Source: an uncultured Actinomyces sp.
GTDB taxonomy: Bacteria; Actinomycetota; Actinomycetes; Actinomycetales; Actinomycetaceae
Direction of reading: 5' to 3'
Assembly (NCBI GenBank): GCA_900554605.1
Contig: USHU01000001.1
Span: forward strand, 1 to 30,252
DNA: 30,252 bases
Made by a program: the position numbers and the translations under genes. The notes beneath the pieces are model-generated. The model was not told the origin of the DNA, did no database searches, and saw nothing but the letters and a program-made list of their open reading frames with translations. Positions within the stretch are counted from its first letter, which is position 1, and the number at the start of each line of letters is the position of its first letter. This document shows, piece after piece, positions 24,807 through 30,252 of the stretch.

Positions 24807-25988
24807 TCAGGCGCCAAGAGCGGCGCGTTCCAGTTCTTTTTCGATGGCGTTCATCAGGTGTTCTTGCACCTGGGGCACGCCGATTTGCTCGATGAGTTCG
24901 GCGAAGAAGCCTCGCACGACCAGACGTCGCGCATCGGCCTCGGCAATTCCTCGGCTCATGAGATAGAAAAGTTGCTCATCGTCGAAGCGTCCCGTTGCCG
25001 AGGCGTGGCCTGCGCCGATGATTTCTCCATTCTCAATCTCCAGGTTCGGGACGGAGTCCGCCTTCGCACCTTCGCTGAGCACAAGATTGCGGTTGAGCTC
25101 GTAGGTATCGGTTCCATCGGCGGCTTCACGGATCAGGCAGTCCCCAATCCACACTGAGTGTGCGTCCTTCCCCTGAAGTGCACCCTTGTATGTCACGCGG
25201 GAGTAGCAATTGGGCTGCGAGTGGTCAACGAAAACTCGGTGCTCAAGGTGCTGACCAGAGTCGACAAAGTACAGGCCGAGCATGGTGAGTTCGCCGCCGG
25301 GGCCTCGGTAATCGGTATCGGAGCAGATACGCACTAAGTCGCCACCCAAGGTCACGATGATGTGACGGACCTTTGCATCGCGTCCGATTGCAATGCGATG
25401 GTTGGAGGCGTGCAGGAATTCGTCATCCCATTCCTGGATGGAGACGATCGTGAGGTCCGAGGCGTCTCCTGCTTCGATCTCAACGGTCTGATTGAGCGCG
25501 CCTTTCCCGCCACCTCGATGATTCATGACAATGGTGGCGACCGATTGAGACTCAACGCGAAGAGCAAGATGCTGGACGCGAGTGAGTTCGTCTCCATCAA
25601 TGTCAATCATGATCGGAGCTTCTAGTTCAGTCTTCTTCGGCACCGTCACAATCTGTGCGCTTGTAAAAGCGTTCCATGCAACAACCGAGGTACGGTCTCC
25701 GGGGGCAAGCACGCTACCAAGACGTTGATCATCACGAGCAGCTTCTTCAACGAGGACCCCCTCGGGGGCATCAATACGCGCACCCAAAGATTCCGTCTCA
25801 AAGTTCTGTGAATCGAAGAGTTTCTCAATGCGACGCATCGGAGTGAAACGCCAGTCTTCCTCACGTCCGTGAGGAACTGCGATATCACTCAGAGAAAACG
25901 AGGTCGGGCGATCTCCTCGAGAAGAGTGCGCCACCGGAGCTCCCGCGCCATGAGAATGCGGACGGGCCATGGTCTCTTGGGTCGTCAT
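24807..25988 (-). CDS. sufD: SufD, Fe-S cluster assembly scaffold protein
   Basis: This 393-residue SufB/SufD-family protein ends with GAGHASATGRFDDEQLFYLMSRGIAEADARRLVVRGFFAELI. The histidine in GAGHAS matches the conserved SufD cluster-site histidine. The middle is the right-handed beta-helix typical of the family. SufD forms the SufBC2D complex. Its ATG at 25988 overlaps the sufB stop by one base (TGATG), coupling the two. The N-terminal 30 residues are Ser/His-rich and not conserved. Confidence 0.95.
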   Translation of the reverse strand: MTTQETMARPHSHGAGAPVAHSSRGDRPTSFSLSDIAVPHGREEDWRFTPMRRIEKLFDSQNFETESLGARIDAPEGVLVEEAARDDQRLGSVLAPGDRTSVVAWNAFTSAQIVTVPKKTELEAPIMIDIDGDELTRVQHLALRVESQSVATIVMNHRGGGKGALNQTVEIEAGDASDLTIVSIQEWDDEFLHASNHRIAIGRDAKVRHIIVTLGGDLVRICSDTDYRGPGGELTMLGLYFVDSGQHLEHRVFVDHSQPNCYSRVTYKGALQGKDAHSVWIGDCLIREAADGTDTYELNRNLVLSEGAKADSVPNLEIENGEIIGAGHASATGRFDDEQLFYLMSRGIAEADARRLVVRGFFAELIEQIGVPQVQEHLMNAIEKELERAALGA

Positions 25989-27430
25989 CAGCCAACAGAT
26001 CCTTCCATCTGCAATTCAATAAGTCGGTTCAATTCGAGGGCATATTCCATGGGGAGTTCCTTGGCGATCGGCTCGACAAAGCCGCGCACAATGGTCGCCA
26101 TGGCCTCGTTCTCATCCAAGCCGCGGCTCATCAGATAGAAAAGCTGATCCGCAGACACCTTCGAGACTGTTGCCTCGTGTCCCATTTCAACGTCGTCCGT
26201 GCGCACATCAACATAGGGGTAGGTATCGGTACGCGAAACCTTGTCGACCAAAAGCGCATCGCACAGAACATTCGACTTGGAATGACGTGCTCGGGCATTA
26301 ATCTGCACAAGGCCACGGTAGGAGGTACGACCGCCACCTCGAGAGACCGACTTTGAGACGATTGAGGAAGACGTATGCGGCGCCATGTGCACCATCTTTG
26401 CGCCCGTATCTTGCTGCTGCCCAGGGCCAGCGAAGCCGATCGACAAGGTTTCGCCACGGGCGTGCTCGCCCATAAGGAAGCATGCCGGATACTTCATGGT
26501 GATGGCGGCACCCATATTGCCGTCAACCCATTCCATGGTTCCGCCCTCTTCAACCATGGCACGCTGAGTCACCAAGTTAAGGACGTTCGTCGACCAGTTC
26601 TGAACCGTCGTGTAGCGAACGCGAGCACCCCTCTTGACGAAGATCTCAATGACACCGGAGTGCAAGGAATTCTCGTCATAAATCGGAGCGGTGCACCCCT
26701 CAACATAGTGGACGTAAGAGCCTTCGTCCGCAATGATAAGCGTTCGCTCAAACTGTCCCATTGCCTGGGTATTGATGCGGAAGTAGGCCTGCAGAGGAAT
26801 ATTCACGTGGACGCCCGGCGGGACGTAAACGAAGGATCCACCTGACCATGCAGCGGTATTGAGTGCCGAGAACTTATTGTCACCGGAAGGGACACACTTA
26901 CCGAAATATTCCTCAAAGATCTCGGGATGCTCACGCAGACCGGTGTCAGTATCCGTGAAGATCACACCTTGACGTTCAAGATCTTCTTGAATCTGCTGGT
27001 ACACAACCTCGGACTCATACTGAGCTGCGACGCCGGAAACAAGTCGGTTCTTTTCGGCCTCTGGAATACCCAGACGATCGTAGGTATCGCGAATTTCTTC
27101 GGGGAGATCTTCCCAGTCATTCACCTGACGATCCGTCGGGCGCACGTAGTACTTAAAAGCATCGAAATCAACGTGCGACAAATCCGGACCCCACGTGGGC
27201 ATCGGCTTGCGTTCGAAGAGTTCCAAAGCTTTGAGGCGGCGTTCACGCATCCACTGAGGTTCATCCTTTACCTCGGAGATGTAACGAACGACCGACTCAT
27301 TGATTCCTAGGGGGACGTCTTTCGAGTAGTCATCGTTATCGTGCCACCCATACTCATAGGCGCCGATGGAGCTGATGATCTCATCGTCACTCAGAGTAGT
27401 TGCGTCGGTGACCGGTGGTGACTGGGTCAT
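25988..27430 (-). CDS. sufB: SufB, Fe-S cluster assembly scaffold protein
   Basis: This 480-residue SufB is the core of the SufBCD scaffold. The start is the ATG at 27430 (MTQSPPVTDATTLS), with GAGGA about 6 bases upstream. The open frame continues to 27538, but that part overlaps the end of sufR and is not family sequence. Characteristic segments are AYEYGWHDNDDYSKDVPLGINE, KCVPSGDNKFSALN, VPPGVHVNIPLQAYFRIN and SNVLCDALLVDK, whose cysteine (about residue 388) matches the conserved cluster-site cysteine. HEATVSKVSADQLFYLMSRG closes the C-terminal domain. Length and order (sufR-sufB-sufD) are standard for actinobacteria. Confidence 0.97.
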   Translation of the reverse strand: MTQSPPVTDATTLSDDEIISSIGAYEYGWHDNDDYSKDVPLGINESVVRYISEVKDEPQWMRERRLKALELFERKPMPTWGPDLSHVDFDAFKYYVRPTDRQVNDWEDLPEEIRDTYDRLGIPEAEKNRLVSGVAAQYESEVVYQQIQEDLERQGVIFTDTDTGLREHPEIFEEYFGKCVPSGDNKFSALNTAAWSGGSFVYVPPGVHVNIPLQAYFRINTQAMGQFERTLIIADEGSYVHYVEGCTAPIYDENSLHSGVIEIFVKRGARVRYTTVQNWSTNVLNLVTQRAMVEEGGTMEWVDGNMGAAITMKYPACFLMGEHARGETLSIGFAGPGQQQDTGAKMVHMAPHTSSSIVSKSVSRGGGRTSYRGLVQINARARHSKSNVLCDALLVDKVSRTDTYPYVDVRTDDVEMGHEATVSKVSADQLFYLMSRGLDENEAMATIVRGFVEPIAKELPMEYALELNRLIELQMEGSVG

Positions 27431-27468
27431 ATTTTTCCTCGTCAATTCGGTTATTACTGGAGTGCGAG

Positions 27469-28161
27469 CTACTTGCGAAGAGCGGCTCGCGCTGCGGGTG
27501 AGATTACGGGCGGCGCCACGGGGATGTGGGTCGTGCATACGTGCTCTCCGCCTGCAAGGGTTGCAAGTCGTTGGACATGAACATTGAGTAGTCGTGAAAA
27601 AGCGGCAGTTTCAGCCTCACAGAGTTGTGGAAAATCGCCTGCAACTTGCCGGATTGGGCAGTGGCCTTGACACAGCTGCACTGCGAATCCGCCTCCGCCG
27701 ATCTCTCGCACTGTTGCCGCGTAGCCATCAGCAGTCAGGGCGTCAGCAAGCGCTTGAGCGCGCAAGCGTGGGTCATGCCCGGCTTCGCGAACAGTCGAGG
27801 CGTAGCGCCTCTCAATTTCGCGCGAGCGCGCAGCCGCGAAAGAATCAATAGCTTCTCCCCCGCCAACTTGCCCGAGATATCCCAATGCTTTGACTGCTAG
27901 GTCAGAGTAACTATCTGAGAGCTTTTCGTGAGCTCGCGCGGTCGCGACGTAGTGGCGAGCAGGACGCCCCCTGCCGCGGCGACCAACCTGAGTAAACTCA
28001 TGCTCTGCAATTTCACTGTCAGAGAGCAGAATCGTCAGGTGTCTGCGCACCGCAGCGGTTGTCAATCCAAGGATCCGCGCAATCGTCGATGCTGTGACGG
28101 GCCCCTTTTCGACAACAAGGTCACGCACCTGCTGCCGGGTGCGCGCATCACTGATTTCCAC
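27469..28161 (-). CDS. sufR: SufR, Fe-S cluster-sensing transcriptional repressor
   Basis: This 230-residue regulator has an N-terminal winged helix-turn-helix (about residues 10-70, with VTASTIARILGLTTAAVRRHL) and the basic wing GRRGRGRPARHY. A C-terminal sensor domain holds cysteines Cys164, Cys168, Cys181 and Cys209 (LCQGHC, PQLCEAE, EHVCTTH). The CX3C-X12-C spacing is that of SufR proteins that bind a [4Fe-4S] cluster and repress their own operon while clusters are sufficient. I choose the GTG at 28161, with GGAGGG 5 bases upstream. The frame is open to a TTG at 28173. It is the first gene of the suf operon, with a matching palindrome in its promoter. Confidence 0.94.
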   Translation of the reverse strand: MEISDARTRQQVRDLVVEKGPVTASTIARILGLTTAAVRRHLTILLSDSEIAEHEFTQVGRRGRGRPARHYVATARAHEKLSDSYSDLAVKALGYLGQVGGGEAIDSFAAARSREIERRYASTVREAGHDPRLRAQALADALTADGYAATVREIGGGGFAVQLCQGHCPIRQVAGDFPQLCEAETAAFSRLLNVHVQRLATLAGGEHVCTTHIPVAPPVISPAARAALRK

Positions 28162-28209
28162 GCTGCCCTCCAAGCGAATCTACATTCACAACTCTTGAAT
28201 CTCAGGAAA

Positions 28210-28215
28210 ATCATA
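28210..28215 (-). promoter_or_regulatory. putative -10 box of the suf operon
   Basis: On the minus strand TATGAT lies about 50 bases upstream of the sufR start and 10 bases downstream of the SufR-like palindrome. A transcript starting near 28203 would have a leader of about 40 bases. The -35 is poorly conserved and would fall inside or beside the palindrome, as expected for a repressed promoter. Confidence 0.5.
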
Positions 28216-28225
28216 CGCTCTTTAG

Positions 28226-28241
28226 GCAACATTTTCGTTGC
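28226..28241. promoter_or_regulatory. putative SufR operator (CAAC-N6-GTTG palindrome)
   Basis: The sequence gcaac-attttc-gttgc is a perfect inverted repeat with 5-base arms and a 6-base centre. Its core CAAC-N6-GTTG is the motif I recall for Streptomyces SufR. It sits in the 126-base gap in front of sufR, covering the likely -35/spacer region. A second, overlapping inverted repeat (tttcg-ttg-cgaaa, 28233-28245) extends the symmetrical region. Confidence 0.72.
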
Positions 28242-28299
28242 GAAATACCTGATAGAGCAGGCGACTCATGTCACAGAATTTGGGCCGAAGGTCCTGAAT

Positions 28300-28917
28300 C
28301 TATCGAAGCCACGGGGAGGAAACCTCGCGGAGGTCCCATCCGCGCCTGCGCGCCGCCTCGGTTGCAAGAACAGCGCACACCGTCGAGGCGTTGTGCAGGC
28401 GTCCCTGCAATGCCGCAGTGACAGCATCCTCAAGCTTCACCCACTGATATTCAAAATCAGCCTCTTCATCTTCTCGGTCAAAGGGAGTCTGCGTCTGCGA
28501 CAGCCCGCGCGCGAGGAAAATACGGATAGATTCCGACGAACAGCCCGGGGAATTAAAGATATCCAGGAGAACATCCCATTGCTGCGCAACAAGATCTGCT
28601 TCTTCGGCAAGTTCTCGTTGAGCTCCAACAAGCGGATCTTCTCCCGGAATGTCAAGGAGTCCAGCGGGTACTTCCCATAGCTTGGCGCGAACCGGGTGAC
28701 GGTACTGACGTTCGAGGAGAATCTCTTCTTCTCCCCCGTCACCGCGAAGCGCGACAATCACAACCGCCCCCGGATGAGACATGTACTCGCGAAGGATCGG
28801 TTCTTGAGCTTCATTCAGCACTAATTCATCGCGCTGGATGCCGAAAACTTTGCCTGAAAAAACCTCGCGCGATGAAAGTGTCCGAACAGCAACGTGCTCG
28901 TCGCGAATCTCAGTCAT
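28300..28917 (-). CDS. NUDIX hydrolase, ADP-ribose pyrophosphatase type
   Basis: This 205-residue protein has a NUDIX region PAGLLDIPGEDPLVGAQREL-AEEADL near residues 90-115, with the REXXEE core intact. The final glycine of the box is replaced by Asp (EEADL rather than EEAGL). The length and the preceding YRHPVRAKLWEVPAG are those of ADP-ribose pyrophosphatases. Such a gene follows the SteA/MctB genes in mycobacteria (Rv1700), which supports the same function: cleaving ADP-ribose to AMP and ribose 5-phosphate. Two ATGs are close together. I use 28917 because AAGGA lies 6 bases upstream. The ATG at 28923 would be too near that signal. Confidence 0.9.
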   Translation of the reverse strand: MTEIRDEHVAVRTLSSREVFSGKVFGIQRDELVLNEAQEPILREYMSHPGAVVIVALRGDGGEEEILLERQYRHPVRAKLWEVPAGLLDIPGEDPLVGAQRELAEEADLVAQQWDVLLDIFNSPGCSSESIRIFLARGLSQTQTPFDREDEEADFEYQWVKLEDAVTAALQGRLHNASTVCAVLATEAARRRGWDLREVSSPWLR

Positions 28918-28926
28918 GGTCATTCC

Positions 28927-29832
28927 TTACTGCGCCGGAGGGAAGATCGCACTTGCGCCGCTTCCGACGCCGAAAGAACGCGCACTTGAATGGGCATCTT
29001 TCAGTGCCAAAACCGCCGAAATCGTTCCCTGCGTCGTTCCAACCTGGTCGACCGTTGTTACCGGAACATTCGAGCGACGCAAAGCCGTAAGAGTAGAACG
29101 ATCAGTCGAAGCATCACCCAGGATGAGACCGCCCGCAGGAGCATTCCCAATTGTCTTTGCCAAGCCTTCCCACGATGCCTGCGATGCAAGTGAGGAAGGA
29201 TCTGCCGTCTGTGTATTCGCACTAGTGTCACCGCGAGGTGCGACGACCACGATAGCCTGGGCACCGCCCTGCGGGTCCTTGGTCATGCGCATGACAGGAG
29301 TGTCGCCCCCGGTAAGGATCTGCTTGACGAGATCAGGTTCAGATCCACTCTGAGTCAAAGAAGTGACGATTGCTTGGCCGATGACTGCTTCTGCACCGGC
29401 ATCACCGGCAAGACCGGTCAGATGCGATGCCAGAGGAGTCGCGAGCGTGTTGCGGAAAGTTGCCGAGTCGGCGCTCAGCCACGTGTTCGTGAGCTCAACC
29501 TCGCCAACGACCTGAGCACCTGCTGTTCCAAGAGTGTCTCGCATGGAAGCAACATCTGAGCTATCACTTCCAGGGACGGTCACGATGGCAACTGAAACGC
29601 CATTGAGAGATCCTGTAAGACGCCCCTGCGCAAGCTCTGCGACAGCGCGAGCCTCGATTTTGCTATTGTTCTGAGCTTGTGCCAGTGCTTCATTTGACGA
29701 GGCCGTCGAAGTGGTGGGCGTCAAACCGGAAGAAATACGCGATTGCAGCGGCCCTGCGCCCAGGACAACGCCCAAGCACAGTGCAACAAAAACCGCGATC
29801 AAAGACACGATGTGATAGCGAAAGTTGACCAT
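28927..29832 (-). CDS. MctB/SteB-family protein (Rv1698-like)
   Basis: This 301-residue protein starts MVNFRYHIVSLIAVFVALCLG, a single membrane-spanning helix (about residues 8-28) followed by VVLGAGPLQ. Both are typical of the family annotated as copper transporter MctB. The rest is predicted to be outside the membrane, with a helical segment at about residues 40-70 and a globular domain. Mycobacterial MctB was linked to copper tolerance. The corynebacterial counterpart, SteB, works with SteA in cell separation through a peptidoglycan hydrolase. Because steA lies directly upstream here (gap 10 bases), the SteB role is at least as likely. No metal-binding Cys/His cluster is evident. AAGGAAG precedes the ATG at 29832. 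Confidence 0.88.
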   Translation of the reverse strand: MVNFRYHIVSLIAVFVALCLGVVLGAGPLQSRISSGLTPTTSTASSNEALAQAQNNSKIEARAVAELAQGRLTGSLNGVSVAIVTVPGSDSSDVASMRDTLGTAGAQVVGEVELTNTWLSADSATFRNTLATPLASHLTGLAGDAGAEAVIGQAIVTSLTQSGSEPDLVKQILTGGDTPVMRMTKDPQGGAQAIVVVAPRGDTSANTQTADPSSLASQASWEGLAKTIGNAPAGGLILGDASTDRSTLTALRRSNVPVTTVDQVGTTQGTISAVLALKDAHSSARSFGVGSGASAIFPPAQ

Positions 29833-29842
29833 GATTTCTTCC

Positions 29843-30252
29843 TTAGAACGTGACAGTTTCAGTCCAGTGGACTAGAGCGGAACTAGCAGAATTCGACGGG
29901 GACCACAATTGTGAGATCCAACTCCAGATACTTATGTAGAGGTCATGCCCCCACGGAGTAGCCCAGAGAGCCACCCCCATCGACGCGAAAAGCACGCATG
30001 CAAGGAGGAACAGCCATCCGCCTCGGATACGACTCCGGTATGTTGCACTCACTGCATGGGCCGGAATCAACAAATCACCAGCTCGCAAGCGAATCAAGAA
30101 TGCGGGAGTAACGACGGAACGAGGCAGTTCAAGGTAGTCCTCAAGCTCACGAGCATCGCCAGCGACGACAATCGCCGCGGGGTCCAAAAAGCTCAGAAGG
30201 CTAATAGCCACATCTTGAGCCGAGGCACTGAGATCGATCTGATGATAGTCGA
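29843..30252 (-). CDS. steA: SteA-like protein, C-terminal part (5' end outside window)
   Basis: This is the last 136 codons of a SteA/TM_YcdB-like cytoplasmic-and-membrane protein. The frame stays open to the window edge (preceding residues DYHQIDLSASAQD), so an apparent start at 30211 is not genuine. Visible segments are AAIVVAGDARELEDYLELPRS and VTPAFLIRLRAGDLLIPAHAV, which match the SteA C-terminal domain. A hydrophobic membrane segment (GGWLFLLACVLFASMGVALW) follows and then a short tail. SteA is thought to anchor in the membrane and cooperate with SteB to control peptidoglycan cleavage during cell separation. The downstream MctB/SteB gene supports the identity. Confidence 0.85.
   Translation of the reverse strand, partial: DYHQIDLSASAQDVAISLLSFLDPAAIVVAGDARELEDYLELPRSVVTPAFLIRLRAGDLLIPAHAVSATYRSRIRGGWLFLLACVLFASMGVALWATPWGHDLYISIWSWISQLWSPSNSASSALVHWTETVTF

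Noticed and set aside
27431..27538. extended N-terminus of SufB
   Set aside because: The extension overlaps the end of sufR and is not family sequence. The ATG at 27430 has a well-placed GAGGA.

Overview
The window reads as chromosomal DNA of a Gram-positive actinobacterium. It carries a phosphatidylinositol-mannoside module (pgsA, patA, pimA), an actinobacterial-type glgA/glgC pair, the glnA2-glnE pair, the sufR-B-D-C-S-U-T cluster and the SteA/MctB pair. GC content is moderate by eye (mid-50s percent), genes are tightly packed, and GTG starts are common. Several genes look like those of a low-GC member of Actinomycetaceae or a relative, but this placement is inference without a database search.

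Layout. Nearly everything is on the minus strand, so genes are read from right to left. (1) 30252-28300: SteA C-terminal part, MctB/SteB and an ADP-ribose-type NUDIX hydrolase. (2) 28245-21758: the complete SUF iron-sulfur cluster operon, sufR-sufB-sufD-sufC-sufS-sufU-sufT. It is preceded by a likely SufR operator that overlaps its promoter and followed by a strong hairpin. (3) 21683-19400: an ATP-grasp ligase resembling D-aspartate ligases and a FemAB-family aminoacyltransferase, probably building the peptidoglycan interpeptide bridge. (4) 19262-11577: thrS, an HIT-family phosphorylase, pgsA, patA, pimA, a LemA-like membrane protein, PrsW and a NUDIX hydrolase. These overlap or abut almost everywhere and end at a 13-bp bidirectional terminator. 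(5) 11520-10282 on plus: glgC, divergent from (6) 10163-1691 on minus: glgA, a lone ABC ATPase, NfeD, an SPFH protein, glnA2, glnE and a frameshifted histidine phosphatase. (7) A small plus-strand metal-knuckle protein (1421-1663). (8) yebC and the start of pdxS, running off the left edge.

How the genes work together. The Suf genes assemble Fe-S clusters under the Fe-S sensor SufR. PgsA, PatA and PimA make and modify phosphatidylinositol mannosides for the envelope. The ATP-grasp/FemAB pair and SteA/SteB point to peptidoglycan assembly and cell separation. GlgA and GlgC supply glycogen or maltose-1-phosphate. GlnE and GlnA2 belong to nitrogen assimilation. ABC-NfeD-SPFH looks like a membrane-associated module of unknown substrate.

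No tRNA, rRNA, CRISPR array, insertion sequence or phage gene was seen, and no stretch over 300 bases lacks a gene. Most of the window is conserved core genome. The points most worth checking are the SufR operator, the cross-bridge gene pair with its leader hairpin, and the single-base lesion in the phosphatase gene.
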